From NCBI GenBank assembly GCA_900548465.1, contig URKY01000003.1:1-64000 (forward strand): DNA of 64,000 nucleotides, given 5' to 3'. The translations under genes and the position numbers were made by a program. The DNA comes from an uncultured Eubacterium sp. GTDB lineage: Bacteria > Bacillota > Clostridia > Lachnospirales > Lachnospiraceae. The notes below the pieces were generated by a model, which saw nothing but the letters and a program-made list of their open reading frames with translations, was not told where the DNA came from and did no database searches. How positions within the stretch are numbered: position 1 is the first letter of the stretch; every line of letters begins with the position of its first letter. Shown in pieces: positions 1 through 12,640 of this stretch.

Positions 1-205
1 TTTAACAGTGGGTGGAATTTAGTCTTTCATACGGAATTTACTTTTACAAGTCAGCCCGGGTAATAGTTTGGTGATTATAACGACTTTTGTTGGTGCATTT
101 TTTTTATTATGGTGTATTTATTTTATAATTTGTTGATTTTCAAAAAATGTCTATGCTATTGTGTACGGGTGCAAAATTATATATCTATTTTTTAGGAGGC
201 ATTTA

Positions 206-1414
206 ATGAAGAAATTTATTGTTTTTGTTGCAGCATTTGCAACTACTATTTTTATGAGCATCGGCGTAAGTGCAGCTGATGCACCTTTTAAATTAACTCT
301 TGATGGAGTTACACTTCAGTGGGCTGATGAATTTTCCGGAAATGAATTAGACAACCAATACTGGACTCCACAGTTAGGTGATGGTTACGCATACGGCGGT
401 ACTAATTTAATTGGCTGGGGTAACAGAGAAAAGCAGAATTATAAGGCTGAAAACGTTTTCGTTTCTGATGGCACTATGAAAATCGTTGCTAAATATGAAC
501 CAACTACATATATGAACAGAAAGTATAATTGGACTTCTGCAAGAATTGCCAGCAATAACAGTTCTGTCGCAAAGGTTGGTTTAGGCTATGTTGAAGCCAG
601 AATTAAAATCCCTTCATCTGTGGGAATCTGGCCTGCTTTCTGGATGCTCGGAGACAATGGCAAGGTTTGGCCTGCAAACGGCGAAATTGATATAATGGAA
701 GCTTTTAACACAAGACCTACTCTTCAGAGTACAATTCATTATCCAAGTTGGACCGGAAAAGATGTGTATGCCTTTGCTTATACTAACAGTTATGACAAAA
801 CCCAATGGCATACATTCGGATGTTACAGAGACGGTTCACAGATTGCTTTTTATATTGACAGGACATTATTAAAATCATATAGCACAAGCGATCTTACAAC
901 TTCAGCTGTAGCTGGAAAAAGGAGTGTACTTAATGAAAATTATTATGTACTTTTTAACGTAGCATGCGGTGGAAATCTTGCCGGAGGTACACCACCAACT
1001 GACCCTAACTGGTCTGCTACTATGGAAGTGGATTACATTCGTTATTATAGAATGAAAACAGCTGATGAACTTGTTGCAGATTCTAAAAAGGATTCCCAGC
1101 CTACAACCCAGGCTCCTACCAAGGTTTCTAAACCTGCCAAGGCTAAGATTTCTAAAATCAAAAACATAAAGCGCAAGAAAATTAAATTAACTTTTAAGAA
1201 AATCAAAAATGTCAAAGGCTACCAGGTTCGCTGGTGTGACAATAAGAAGTTCCGTGGCTATGAACAGAAAAACACTAGAAAAACAAATCTGTCCCTTAAG
1301 GGTCTCGACAAAAACACTAAATATTATGTCAAAGTCAGAGCTTATAGAGTTTCAGGCAAAACTAAGATTTATGGTGCATGGTCCGGTGTTAAGAAAGTTA
1401 AAGTGAAGAAATAA
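206..1414 (+). CDS. Secreted GH16 endo-beta-glucanase (laminarinase/lichenase type) with C-terminal Fn3-like domain
   Basis: The protein is predicted to cleave beta-1,3 or mixed-linkage glucans outside the cell. An in-frame upstream extension to 161 exists, but the start at 206 has an AGGAGG ribosome site at 194-199 and gives a clean 24-residue signal peptide ending GVSAA. The GH16 domain covers about residues 30-285 of 402. The family active-site motif GEIDIMEA lies near residues 159-166, with its two catalytic Glu residues, and conserved WPAFWML precedes it. A Lys-rich linker leads to an Fn3-like domain (about 318-402, with KGYQVRW and KNTKYYVKVRAY) that probably binds carbohydrate or the cell surface. 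A hairpin terminator follows. The exact substrate cannot be decided from sequence alone. Confidence 0.88.
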   Translation: MKKFIVFVAAFATTIFMSIGVSAADAPFKLTLDGVTLQWADEFSGNELDNQYWTPQLGDGYAYGGTNLIGWGNREKQNYKAENVFVSDGTMKIVAKYEPTTYMNRKYNWTSARIASNNSSVAKVGLGYVEARIKIPSSVGIWPAFWMLGDNGKVWPANGEIDIMEAFNTRPTLQSTIHYPSWTGKDVYAFAYTNSYDKTQWHTFGCYRDGSQIAFYIDRTLLKSYSTSDLTTSAVAGKRSVLNENYYVLFNVACGGNLAGGTPPTDPNWSATMEVDYIRYYRMKTADELVADSKKDSQPTTQAPTKVSKPAKAKISKIKNIKRKKIKLTFKKIKNVKGYQVRWCDNKKFRGYEQKNTRKTNLSLKGLDKNTKYYVKVRAYRVSGKTKIYGAWSGVKKVKVKK

Positions 1415-1447
1415 CTAAATAATACTTTTATATTACGCATAAAGCAA

Positions 1448-1506
1448 AAGAACAGCGTTGCAAGGATATTTGATAATGGTATCCTCAACGCTGTTCTTCT
1501 TTTTTG
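1448..1506 (+). terminator. Intrinsic terminator of the GH16 gene
   Basis: A 13-bp stem (AAGAACAGCGTTG at 1448-1460 with its complement at 1486-1498) is followed by a T-run at 1501-1506. It lies 33 nt past the glucanase stop. Confidence 0.85.
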
Positions 1507-1606
1507 TCATTTACAGAACTTTTTATATCTGCTGATAATTCCTTTATCAGACATTTTTAGTTCTTATAGTTATAAAAAAGCATTTTTTATATACGACATA
1601 TTTTTA

Positions 1607-1868
1607 TACTTGGAAGAATATATAATTGCAAAAGTCTTGGACGTTCCAGTAACTGAGTTAAAAGATGGTTTGGAATTGTCATTTGATGAAACAACGCATT
1701 TTTTTCGATACAACACCTTCAAACAAAGCACTGTTAAATAATTACTATAATAAATTAAACGAAAAGGGACGAAACAAGGCACTTGAGCAATTAGAGATGT
1801 TAACAAAAATACCCGAATACAAAAAAAATAAACGCCCTTTGCTTCGGATGGTAAAGGCGTTTACTTAA
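1607..1868 (+). pseudogene. Frameshifted remnant of an XRE-family regulator
   Basis: From 1607 one frame reads like the end of an XRE helix-turn-helix and linker (EEYIIAKVLDVPVTELKDG). The downstream frame (from about 1710) reads like a regulator tail (LLNNYYNKLNEKGRNKALEQ). The two frames differ, so at least one frameshift separates them. No start, ribosome site or complete DNA-binding domain is present. It is probably a decayed regulator and not an active gene. The remnant ends in an imperfect hairpin (1829-1868). Confidence 0.5.
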
Positions 1869-2166
1869 ACATTTATATTAACGGCTTTTAACTCCCTTGT
1901 TCCAAATTAAAAACTTTTAGAAACTATTTTCAAATACACTTATTGTCTTATTTAGTTTTAATCATTTCTTCTAAAATTGTAATATATTCAAGCTTTACAC
2001 GTACTTCCGAATGGTTATAATTAAAGATTTAACGAAAGTACATCAAATTGATTGACATTTTTCCTCATTACACGTAATTTCATTCATCGACATAAAAATC
2101 CCATGGAAAGTACACCAAAAAAGCTAAAAAAATTCTGTCCTACATGTACTCTTGCTCTGCACAGCA

Positions 2167-2236
2167 CAAAATAAGCCGGAAGTACGGCAAACTGCAAGAC
2201 AATTGCTATTTTTGCCTGTACTTCCGGCTTATTTTG
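2167..2236. repeat. Perfect 19-bp inverted repeat forming a long hairpin
   Basis: CAAAATAAGCCGGAAGTAC (2167-2185) is exactly complementary to 2218-2236, and pairing continues inward (GGCAAA/TTTGCC). The right arm overlaps the first unit of the adjacent tandem repeat. An ORF across it on the minus strand looks spurious. No gene is visible between 1869 and 2406. Confidence 0.8.
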
Positions 2237-2363
2237 CATAATATTGATACAATTTTCGCCTTGCCGCACATGATATTTATGCCACCGGCTTATTTTGCAT
2301 AATATTGATACAATTTTCGCCTTGCTGCACATGATATTTATGCCACCGGCTTATTATGCATGA
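2224..2363. repeat. 61-bp tandem repeat, about 2.3 copies
   Basis: Units begin CCGGCTTATT at 2224, 2285 and 2346, a 61-bp period. Copies 1 and 2 are nearly identical and the third is partial and diverged. The array lies just downstream of the ldhA-like gene, where a terminator would be expected, and may serve that role together with the hairpin at 2167-2236. Confidence 0.8.
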
Positions 2364-2406
2364 TGTTTTATAATCAACCAATATCAATTTATATTTCTAA
2401 TCCACA

Positions 2407-3399
2407 CTACTTACTCAACGTATTCTGCTCGATTGGTTCTCCTGCCATATAGGATTTTGCATTTTCCATAGTTATAATGCTAATGGCTTCCAGGGCTTCC
2501 TCTGTAAGGAATGCCTGGTGAGATGTCACAATGACATTTGGAAATGAGAGCAATCTTGATGTTATTGAAGATTGCAATATATCATCTTCCCTGTTTTCAA
2601 AAACATTGTGAGTTTCTTCCTCATAAACATCAAGTCCAATGCTGTGGAATTTATGCTTTCTAATTCCCTTAATCAAATCTTCCGTGTCGATAAGCGCTCC
2701 TCTTGAAGTATTGACCAAAACCACTCCGTCTTTCATTTTGTCAATGGTCCCTGAATTAATCAAATGATAAGTATCATCTGTCAAAGGACAATGAAGAGAA
2801 ATCAAATCACTCTCCTTTAGAAGCGTGTCTAAACCCACATACTCAACAAAATCTAAATCAGGATTTTGGTAAACATCATAGGCTATAACCTTCATTCCAA
2901 ATCCATTGCATATTCGACACATCGCGGCTCCGATTTTTCCGGTTCCAACTATCCCAGCCACTTTTCCGTGAAAATTTACGCCGGTTAATCCGACAAGGCT
3001 AAAATTATTCTCTCTAACCTTAATGTAGGCTTTATGGATATGTCGATTACTTGCAAGAGCCAATGCCATAGCATGTTCTGCAACTGCCTCAGGTGAATAC
3101 CCCGGGACACGCATAACAGTCATACCAAACTCCTTTGCTGCATCAAGATCAATATTGTTAAAGCCCGCGCATCTAAGAAGAATAAGCTTAATTTTATATT
3201 TGTGTAATCTTTCCAAAACCGGACGGCTTAGGTCTGAACTTACGAATCCACAAATTCCATCAAAGCCTTCTGCATATCTTGCAGTTTTAACTGAAATATC
3301 AAACTCAACATATTCTATTTCAACGTCCTTATATTTTGGCAATACTCTGTCAAAAGAATCTTTGTCATATTTTTTTGTATCATAAAATAAAATTTTCAT
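2407..3399 (-). CDS. ldhA: D-lactate dehydrogenase (D-2-hydroxyacid dehydrogenase family)
   Basis: The enzyme reduces pyruvate to D-lactate with NADH in the cytoplasm, a fermentative electron sink. The 330-residue length is normal for the family. The Rossmann motif GTGKIG is at residues 152-157. The expected catalytic Arg (233, in NTSRGALID), Glu (about 262, in LDVYEEE) and His (294, in TSHQAF) are visible. The SHQAFLTEEAL end matches LdhA-type D-lactate dehydrogenases more than phosphoglycerate or formate dehydrogenases. It starts 9 nt after the V-ATPase D gene on the same strand, so it is very likely the last gene of that operon. Other 2-hydroxyacid substrates are possible. Confidence 0.8.
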   Translation of the reverse strand: MKILFYDTKKYDKDSFDRVLPKYKDVEIEYVEFDISVKTARYAEGFDGICGFVSSDLSRPVLERLHKYKIKLILLRCAGFNNIDLDAAKEFGMTVMRVPGYSPEAVAEHAMALALASNRHIHKAYIKVRENNFSLVGLTGVNFHGKVAGIVGTGKIGAAMCRICNGFGMKVIAYDVYQNPDLDFVEYVGLDTLLKESDLISLHCPLTDDTYHLINSGTIDKMKDGVVLVNTSRGALIDTEDLIKGIRKHKFHSIGLDVYEEETHNVFENREDDILQSSITSRLLSFPNVIVTSHQAFLTEEALEAISIITMENAKSYMAGEPIEQNTLSK

Positions 3400-3408
3400 A
3401 ATTTCCTA

Positions 3409-4068
3409 CTAATCCTCTGCTCTCTTTTTCTCAATTGCTTCTTCAAGCATCATATCTTTAACTTTCATCAAACGAATCTGGGTGCTTCTTTCATTTTCGT
3501 CTAATTTCATTGTTATATACTTTATATTGTCCAATGCTTCGGGAATTATTACATGTTCCAGTGCATTTACACGCCTTCTTGTTTTTTCGATTTCGGATGC
3601 CATTAACTGACAGGATTTTTCAACTTCTGCCAGCTTAAGCATATCTGCAAAAACCGTAGACAATGAATATACGGCATCATCTAAATCTCCTGCCGTAAAT
3701 GCATATCCATAAGAATAAATATCATTCCCGCTTATGTCATCATTTGTAGAAAATTTTGGAATATCAACACTCATTATATTTTTGTAATCCTGCTTGATCT
3801 CCAAAGTTTTCTTTGAAGCCATCAGGGCAGTATTTAACGTTTCATCACTCATTCCGGCTCTGGCAACCGCAAACTCCATGTTAGCCTCTTTAAGACCTTT
3901 TTCAACCTTTTGTCTAAGCTCCATGTTAACTTTAATCAAATCCATAAACTGACGAACAAGTTCGTCACGCTTATCCTTTAAAAGTTTGTGTCCACGGCTG
4001 GCGGATATAAGTTTCTTTTTCTGTTTAGTTAATTCCATTCGTGTAGGATTTACTCTGCTACCTGCCAT
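3409..4068 (-). CDS. ntpD: V-type ATPase subunit D (central stalk)
   Basis: Subunit D forms the central rotor shaft that turns inside the A3B3 head and couples ATP hydrolysis or synthesis to the membrane ring. The N-terminal signature NPTRMELTKQKKKL and the long predicted coiled coil (about 10-80 and 115-210) are diagnostic. It is 219 residues, the usual length. It lies between subunit B and ldhA in one minus-strand operon. Confidence 0.93.
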   Translation of the reverse strand: MAGSRVNPTRMELTKQKKKLISASRGHKLLKDKRDELVRQFMDLIKVNMELRQKVEKGLKEANMEFAVARAGMSDETLNTALMASKKTLEIKQDYKNIMSVDIPKFSTNDDISGNDIYSYGYAFTAGDLDDAVYSLSTVFADMLKLAEVEKSCQLMASEIEKTRRRVNALEHVIIPEALDNIKYITMKLDENERSTQIRLMKVKDMMLEEAIEKKRAED

Positions 4069-4133
4069 AATCTATCCTTTCCGTCTTCCAGATATAGTCA
4101 CTTTTTTTACAACGGCACTATACTTTAAACTAT

Positions 4134-5504
4134 CTAACCCTGATAATACTTTTCAAGATATTTATCATCTATACGCTTAAGTTCTGATTTTGGAAGCATT
4201 GATAACAGTTTCCAGCCAACATCCATTGTTTCCATAATGGAACGGTTTGTATCATACCCTTGGGAAACATATTCCTTTTCAAATTCATCTGCAAATTTTG
4301 CATAAATTAAATCAATGTCCGAAAGAGCTGCCTCACCGAGAATAGTCATAAGTTCTTTTGCATCTTTTCCTCTGGCATAAGCCGAAAACAACTGATTCAT
4401 TACATTGCTGTGATCCTCTCTTGTTTTTCCCTCTCCGATACCTTTGTCTTTAAGACGCGAAAGTGATGGCAAAACATCAATTGGAGGTGTAATACCTTTT
4501 CTGTATAATTCTCTGCTAAGGATAATCTGTCCTTCAGTAATATATCCTGTTAAGTCCGGAATAGGATGAGTCTTGTCATCTTCCGGCATCGTTAGGATTG
4601 GTATCATAGTGATACTTCCATCCTTTCCTCTCTGACGTCCTGCACGCTCGTATAAAGTAGCAAGGTCAGTGTACATATATCCCGGATATCCACGTCTTCC
4701 CGGAACTTCCTTTCTGGCTGCTGACACTTCACGAAGGGCATCTGCATAGTTTGTAATATCAGTAATTATTACAAGTACATGCATTCCTTTTTCAAAAGCA
4801 AGATATTCCGCAGCTGTAAGTGCCATACGTGGTGTTGCAATACGTTCTACTGCCGGGTCATTGGCAAGATTCATAAACATAACCGTTCTGTCAATGGCTC
4901 CTGTTTCCTTAAAACTATTTACAAAAAAGTTCGATTCTTCAAATGTAATACCTACAGCGGCAAATACTACAGCGAAAGGTTCATCTGTTCCAATAACCTT
5001 TGCCTGTCTTGCAATCTGTGCTGCAAGGTTTGCATGAGGAAGACCTGATGCTGAAAAGATTGGCAGTTTCTGTCCTCTTACGAGAGTATTTAGTCCGTCA
5101 ATTGCCGATATTCCCGTCTGAATAAATTCAGAAGGATAATTTCTGGCTGCCGGATTCATTGCTATACCATTAATATCTTTTCTTTCATCAGGAAGTATCT
5201 CCGGACCATCATCAATAGGATTTCCAAGGCCGTCAAATACCCTTCCAAGCATATCCTCTGAAACGCCAAGTTCCATACTTCTTCCGAGGAATCTAACTTT
5301 ACTGTTTGAAAGATTAATACCTGTTGAGTCTTCAAAAAGCTGTACTAATGCATTACTTCCGTTTACTTCCAAAACTTTACATCTTCTTACTTCACCATTA
5401 GCAAGTTCAATCTCGCCTAATTCATCATAAGTTACGCCTTCTACGTCTCTTACAAGCATAAGTGGTCCTGCCACTTCCTGAATGGTTCTATACTCTTTTG
5501 GCAT
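4134..5504 (-). CDS. ntpB: V-type ATPase subunit B
   Basis: This is the non-catalytic subunit of the A3B3 hexamer. The 456-residue sequence has the beta-barrel start ([14 protein letters not shown]), the head-domain sequence [19 protein letters not shown] in place of a P-loop, as expected for B, and [11 protein letters not shown]. Its start lies 2 nt after the subunit A stop, so the two are translationally coupled. Confidence 0.95.
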   Translation of the reverse strand: MPKEYRTIQEVAGPLMLVRDVEGVTYDELGEIELANGEVRRCKVLEVNGSNALVQLFEDSTGINLSNSKVRFLGRSMELGVSEDMLGRVFDGLGNPIDDGPEILPDERKDINGIAMNPAARNYPSEFIQTGISAIDGLNTLVRGQKLPIFSASGLPHANLAAQIARQAKVIGTDEPFAVVFAAVGITFEESNFFVNSFKETGAIDRTVMFMNLANDPAVERIATPRMALTAAEYLAFEKGMHVLVIITDITNYADALREVSAARKEVPGRRGYPGYMYTDLATLYERAGRQRGKDGSITMIPILTMPEDDKTHPIPDLTGYITEGQIILSRELYRKGITPPIDVLPSLSRLKDKGIGEGKTREDHSNVMNQLFSAYARGKDAKELMTILGEAALSDIDLIYAKFADEFEKEYVSQGYDTNRSIMETMDVGWKLLSMLPKSELKRIDDKYLEKYYQG

Positions 5505-5505
5505 A

Positions 5506-7278
5506 TTAGAATTCCTCCTTCTTTAATGTATTTGCAATTTGGGTAGAAAGTTGATCATTAATTCTGTCAAATTCTTCATCCAAATCATTTTCGTGTGTAT
5601 ATTTAAAACGACCTATTGCTTCACGAACAGGCATCTTAATTAACTTTTCTACATCTGCTCCATTATTTAAAGCTTCATTAGACTGCTCATAGAATCCAAT
5701 TACAAGTTCCATCATCATTTCCTGCTTTTTTAATGAAGTATAGGTATCAACTTCATGGAAGGAATTCTGGTGAAGATAATCCTCTCTTATGGATCTTGCA
5801 GCTTCCATTTTCAGTCTGTCCGGAGCTGACAGGGCATCCATACCCACCATTTTTACGATTTCTTCCAGTTCGGACTCGTCATGAAGTATACTCATTAGCT
5901 TCTGACGAAGTTCCAACCAGTTTTTATTAACATTTTCCTTAAACCAGCTTCCAATGCTGTCAACATATAAGGAATAACTTGTTAACCAGTTAATTGCCGG
6001 AAAATGTCTCTTATAGGCAAGATTTGAATCCAGCCCCCAGAACACTTTTACAATACGAAGTGTTGCCTGTGATACAGGTTCTGAAATATCTCCTCCCGGA
6101 GGTGATACTGCACCGATTACTGAAAGTGCACCGTCACGTCCTTCTTTTCCTAATGTCACTACGTCTCCTGCACGCTCATAGAACTGTGCCAGACGGCTTC
6201 CAAGATATGCCGGATATCCTTCTTCACCTGGCATTTCTTCCAGACGTCCTGACATCTCACGAAGTGCCTCAGCCCATCTTGATGTAGAGTCTGCCATAAG
6301 TGCCACTGAATAGCCCATGTCCCTGAAATATTCTGCAATAGTTATTCCTGTGTATATTGATGCCTCTCTGGCTGCAACAGGCATATCTGATGTGTTTGCA
6401 ATTAATACGGTTCTCTCCATAAGGGACTGTCCTGTTTTCGGGTCCTTTAATTCCGGAAATTCATTAAGAACGTCTGTCATTTCATTTCCACGTTCACCAC
6501 AACCAATATATACTACAATGTCTGCTTCAGCCCATTTTGCCAATTGGTGCTGTATAACTGTTTTTCCGCTTCCAAAAGGTCCCGGAACTGCTGCCACACC
6601 ACCTCTTGCAATTGGAAACAGGGTATCAATTACTCTCTGCCCTGTAATAAGCGGTTTATTTGGCGCTTTTTTCTCTTTATAAGGACGTCCCTTTCTTACA
6701 GGCCATTTCTGCATAAGAGTTATATCTTTTTCCCCATCATCTGTTTGAATTGTTGCCACGACCTCTGTAACATCATATGTTCCGGCATTAATTTTTGTTA
6801 TCTGACCTTTTATTCCATAAGGCACCATTATCTTCTGTGTAACAACTGAAGTTTCCTGCACAGTTCCAATAATATCTCCTGCCTCTACCATATCACCTAC
6901 TTCGGCTGTAGGTTCAAAGTCCCACTTCAACTCTCTTTTAAGGGATGGTACCTGAACACCTCTTTTAAGCAGATTTCCTGATACCTTCATAATGTCATCC
7001 AGAGGTCTTTGAATACCATCATAAATACTTCCAATAAGTCCGGGTCCTAGTTCAACTGACATCGGAGCTCCTGTGGAATATACAGGTTCTCCCGGTCCAA
7101 GTCCGCCTGTTTCTTCATATACCTGAATAGAAGCTCTATCTTCATGCATTTCGATTATTTCACCTATCAGCTGTTTATCACTTACACGAACCACGTCGTA
7201 CATATTGGCATCCCGCATCCCTTCAGCAATAACCAATGGTCCTGCAACTTTTCTTATTACACCTTTGCTTAATTCCAT
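5506..7278 (-). CDS. ntpA: V-type ATPase catalytic subunit A
   Basis: This subunit binds and hydrolyses ATP in the cytoplasmic V1 head. The P-loop GPFGSGKT is at residues 233-240. The non-homologous region specific to V/A-type A subunits occupies about 110-200, and [20 protein letters not shown] is conserved. The length of 590 is typical. It sits in the standard bacterial order ...C-F-A-B-D. Confidence 0.96.
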   Translation of the reverse strand: MELSKGVIRKVAGPLVIAEGMRDANMYDVVRVSDKQLIGEIIEMHEDRASIQVYEETGGLGPGEPVYSTGAPMSVELGPGLIGSIYDGIQRPLDDIMKVSGNLLKRGVQVPSLKRELKWDFEPTAEVGDMVEAGDIIGTVQETSVVTQKIMVPYGIKGQITKINAGTYDVTEVVATIQTDDGEKDITLMQKWPVRKGRPYKEKKAPNKPLITGQRVIDTLFPIARGGVAAVPGPFGSGKTVIQHQLAKWAEADIVVYIGCGERGNEMTDVLNEFPELKDPKTGQSLMERTVLIANTSDMPVAAREASIYTGITIAEYFRDMGYSVALMADSTSRWAEALREMSGRLEEMPGEEGYPAYLGSRLAQFYERAGDVVTLGKEGRDGALSVIGAVSPPGGDISEPVSQATLRIVKVFWGLDSNLAYKRHFPAINWLTSYSLYVDSIGSWFKENVNKNWLELRQKLMSILHDESELEEIVKMVGMDALSAPDRLKMEAARSIREDYLHQNSFHEVDTYTSLKKQEMMMELVIGFYEQSNEALNNGADVEKLIKMPVREAIGRFKYTHENDLDEEFDRINDQLSTQIANTLKKEEF

Positions 7279-7317
7279 GTCTTTTCCTTTCTTATTGTCT
7301 GCACAATAATAAATGCC

Positions 7318-7638
7318 TTATTTATCTCCAAAAACAATATCCGAGCCAATTGCCTGCTCCACCGCAGCCTTTACTCCATTTATTCCTGCTCCTGTATTTC
7401 CCTTAATTCCCGGAATCAGGATAATTGCCGGAGTAATCTGCTCTTTGTAATTTTCTATTTCTTCTTTTATACTTTCTGCCAATGATTCGGTAATATATAT
7501 AATGGCATATTCACCACCAGCCAGTCTTCTCAACAGTCCGGCTGCCTCTTTTGCATCAGTCTGTGGAAATATATCAAGTCCTAATGCAGCAAAGCCATAT
7601 ATACTATCGTAATCTCCCATAACTGCTACTTTACGCAT
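7318..7638 (-). CDS. ntpG: V-type ATPase subunit F
   Basis: This is a small central-stalk subunit (106 residues) that associates with D; the symbol follows the E. hirae ntp naming. The start MRKVAVMGDYDSIYGFAALG resembles the Rossmann-like fold of subunit F. It overlaps the end of subunit C by 8 nt and precedes subunit A, the normal position. Confidence 0.88.
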   Translation of the reverse strand: MRKVAVMGDYDSIYGFAALGLDIFPQTDAKEAAGLLRRLAGGEYAIIYITESLAESIKEEIENYKEQITPAIILIPGIKGNTGAGINGVKAAVEQAIGSDIVFGDK

Positions 7639-8599
7639 ACATTAACCTTACCCTTTCTTTGATAAATTCATTATCAAAACCATTAAGCTTCCCCGACAAT
7701 ATAATTTTCACATTTTTTATTTCCATTTCCTTTGCAATATAAAAGGCTATAATTGGCCCCGATGAAAAAGAATTATATTTTTCAGGTTTTATGTCTTCTA
7801 TTATTTTGTTGTCACACCAGCACTCAAAAACTGATTTTGAAATTTTTAATGCCTTTACTGCATCCTCAAATCCCACACTTTCAAGATAACTGCAAACGCT
7901 TTCTAAACCACCATCAACTGCTTTTATCAAATCCGTAACACTGATTCCACTGCAGGGAACAACACATTTTTCAACAAACTGACTATCCTTTCCCGTTGCT
8001 GCACCTCTAACTGCAATTTTAATGTCGGCAATCATAACCTGTGTTTCAGCGTATCTTCTCACAAGTTCATTTTCCGATTGTAAACCCGTTTTTCTTATAG
8101 CCTCTAATGTCGCCCTGTCAATAATGATGTCACACAGTTGTCCGTCTCCCGTTCTAAGAAGGGCCTCGGTAGCTTCCTTTGCAGGTTCTGCCATATTATC
8201 CGGAAGATTAATATAATTTCCATTCCTGATACATTCCTTCAAAAACTGAGGATCATATTTTGTTCCTGCATAAAAAACATTTTCTGTTTCATCTTCTGTA
8301 CAAACCTGTTTAACCGCTGCCTTTAGGTTATGAAATTCATCGTTAATATTTAGAATTCTTATGTCTTCAGAATCCTTTAACAAATCTTCTAATATGTGTC
8401 TTGCCTTGTTTTTTTCTTCTGTTATCATACTTTCTAAGGACTCATTAGGGATGCCGTTTCCCCATCCTTTATCTCTAAGAACCCTTATGCATTCTTCATA
8501 ATCTCCACAGGCAAGCAGGTTGTTTATTGTTTCATCAGTAAACAAAGTATTTTCCAATGCTCTTATTCTGGCAACACCATAAGTATAATCCTGTCCCAT
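7631..8599 (-). CDS. ntpC: V-type ATPase subunit C (d)
   Basis: The 322-residue protein is the socket linking the central stalk to the K ring. YTYGVARIRALENTLF at the N-terminus and an all-helical pattern fit the family. The C-terminal segment (FYIAKEMEIKNVKIILSGK) is the conserved end of subunit C/AC39. Its place between E and F supports the call. Confidence 0.88.
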   Translation of the reverse strand: MGQDYTYGVARIRALENTLFTDETINNLLACGDYEECIRVLRDKGWGNGIPNESLESMITEEKNKARHILEDLLKDSEDIRILNINDEFHNLKAAVKQVCTEDETENVFYAGTKYDPQFLKECIRNGNYINLPDNMAEPAKEATEALLRTGDGQLCDIIIDRATLEAIRKTGLQSENELVRRYAETQVMIADIKIAVRGAATGKDSQFVEKCVVPCSGISVTDLIKAVDGGLESVCSYLESVGFEDAVKALKISKSVFECWCDNKIIEDIKPEKYNSFSSGPIIAFYIAKEMEIKNVKIILSGKLNGFDNEFIKERVRLMYA

Positions 8600-8609
8600 A
8601 TGCTGCCTC

Positions 8610-9203
8610 CTAACTAAACAATTCCTTATTTACAATATCTCTTAAAGCATCTGATTTTTCATCAAACAAAGATTGAATCGTACAGTTCTCTTCTATTTCA
8701 CCGTAAACAAGAATAAATCCGTTTTTGATATTTTTTGTTTTATCGCTAATATTTACCTTTGCACCTTTATTATCAGCTATTGCTTTTATTTTTTCTTTAA
8801 ATTCTTCAGGCATTCTTTCCAAATCCTCTTTTCCAAAGAACATTTCTCCTTCCGTGCCGTCAAAATTCGCTTCAAAGAGTTTTGAAAGAAAATCAAAATA
8901 CTGTTTTGTTTCAAGATTACAGATTGTATATTCCGCTTCTTTTATAACCTCATTTATACATTGCTGCTTTGTTTTTAAAATCTCGTTTCTTTCTCTAAAT
9001 AGGGCCCCCGATTTAACCTTTTCATCGTATAAATCTCTTTTTGACTTTTCTTTCTTTTCAAAAGCCTCTACTTCATCGGCAACCTTATCTGTAATCTCTT
9101 TCATGTATTCGTCGCAATATTTATCTGCTTCTTTTAAAATCTGACCGGCTTCAGCATTTGCCTGATCCTTTATCTCTTCAATAATCTTATCCAAACCGCC
9201 CAT
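8610..9203 (-). CDS. ntpE: V-type ATPase subunit E (peripheral stalk)
   Basis: A 197-residue protein with a long charged N-terminal helix (about 1-100, IIEEIKDQANAEAGQILKEA) and a small C-terminal alpha/beta domain. It forms the stator with the H-like subunit. The divergent sequence is usual for this subunit; operon position makes the call firm. Confidence 0.85.
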   Translation of the reverse strand: MGGLDKIIEEIKDQANAEAGQILKEADKYCDEYMKEITDKVADEVEAFEKKEKSKRDLYDEKVKSGALFRERNEILKTKQQCINEVIKEAEYTICNLETKQYFDFLSKLFEANFDGTEGEMFFGKEDLERMPEEFKEKIKAIADNKGAKVNISDKTKNIKNGFILVYGEIEENCTIQSLFDEKSDALRDIVNKELFS

Positions 9204-9244
9204 AAGCTTCTCCTTTTTGCCTTGCTGTTCTCCTGTTGCAAATT

Positions 9245-11748
<2,504 letters not shown>

Positions 11749-11756
11749 AACCCCTC

Positions 11757-12065
11757 CTAAATCAAAGCATCAATAACTGCCGAAATTGCCTTGTCTTTTT
11801 TTTGATTAGCAACTGTTCTTAACTCTTCCACTCTCCTATCAATTTTTTCATTATACGCTCTGTCATACTCTTCACTCTTTGTTTTCGTCTGTTCCATGTC
11901 TGAATCTGCTTTCATCTTCGCCCTGTTCATTTCATTAGCACGATATTCTTCTGCCTTTGTTTTTATCTGTGCTTTCTTGTCCATAGCGTTGTCTTTTGCA
12001 GTAGCAACAACCTTGTCTGCCTCCATTTCAGCTACACGTACAGCATCAACTGTTTCTTTTATCAC
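11757..12065 (-). CDS. V-type ATPase peripheral-stalk subunit (H/G-like)
   Basis: The first operon gene encodes a 102-residue, almost fully charged helix with an Ala/Lys/Glu pattern, as in the AhaH/NtpF stator subunits that pair with subunit E. A strong AGGAGGTGG ribosome site precedes the ATG. The call rests on position and composition because this subunit is poorly conserved. Confidence 0.75.
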   Translation of the reverse strand: MIKETVDAVRVAEMEADKVVATAKDNAMDKKAQIKTKAEEYRANEMNRAKMKADSDMEQTKTKSEEYDRAYNEKIDRRVEELRTVANQKKDKAISAVIDALI

Positions 12066-12135
12066 AATGCCACCTCCTATCCGAATCTTAGTAGCTATTA
12101 TTTACCTCTAAAGTTAATTATTGTCCTTGTACATC

Positions 12136-12164
12136 ATCATATATTGTCATTTTTTTATATACAA
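12136..12164 (-). promoter_or_regulatory. Candidate sigma-A promoter of the V-ATPase operon
   Basis: On the minus strand TTGTAT (12159-12164) and TATGAT (12136-12141) are separated by 17 nt, about 65 nt upstream of the first gene. The promoter is on the chromosomal side of attL, so prophage integration leaves it intact. Between 12165 and 12346 only a small AAAACG hairpin is seen. Confidence 0.45.
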
Positions 12165-12346
12165 GGGGCAATTTCATTCATACGTTGGTTATTTTGTCTT
12201 TTTTAGACATTTGTCTATATTTTTTTATGGTGTAAAATACTTATTATCTAAAAACGTTTCGTTTTTATTATTTACCTGTTATCAAAATTAATAATGGTAA
12301 TATTTGGATCATTTAAAGCTATAATCCGACCCGCTTTAAAATTAAA

Positions 12347-12394
12347 AATCGGTGCGACAGGATTCGAACCTGCGACCTCTGCGTCCCGAACGCA
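12347..12394. other. attL, 48-bp core (tRNA-Pro 3' fragment)
   Basis: The sequence matches 61405-61452 exactly and equals the tRNA-Pro gene from the anticodon loop to the 3' end. Flanking bases differ on both sides. The intact tRNA at attR means the phage carries a replacement 3' end; this copy is the displaced original. Confidence 0.93.
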
Positions 12395-12533
12395 ATATTC
12401 ATAGTTTTTAATTTACTCTTGTTTTTCGTTCTGAATCAGCGTCAATCCCTTTATTTATGGGCTTTTTCGTTCTTTTCATTTTTTACCCTTTATCCCTTTT
12501 TGTCACTTTCAATCCCTTGTTTGCCCCTTTTGG

Positions 12534-12565
12534 TTGGGGTAAATATTGGGGTAAATTGGGGTAAA
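12534..12565. repeat. Three TTGGGGTAAA repeats, probable left arm-type sites
   Basis: Copies at 12534-12543, 12546-12555 and 12556-12565 lie between attL and the integrase. Two close relatives (TTGGGGTAAG) lie just inside attR at 61314-61335 with the same 12-bp first spacing. Such mirrored sets are typical of integrase arm or excisionase sites. Confidence 0.6.
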
Positions 12566-12640
12566 TTTCTTTCAATATATTTACTTTAGCATATTTTTCA
12601 CTATAATAATAGTCATATGTGAAAGTTGGTGGAAAAGATA

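Noticed and set aside
2084..2332. 82-aa minus-strand ORF across the 61-bp repeats
   Set aside because: It is a translation of the tandem and inverted repeats, lacks a ribosome site and has no protein-like composition.
12356..12420. Second tRNA-Pro gene at attL
   Set aside because: Only the 3' part from the anticodon loop is present; the 5' half is missing, so it is the attL core and not a tRNA gene.
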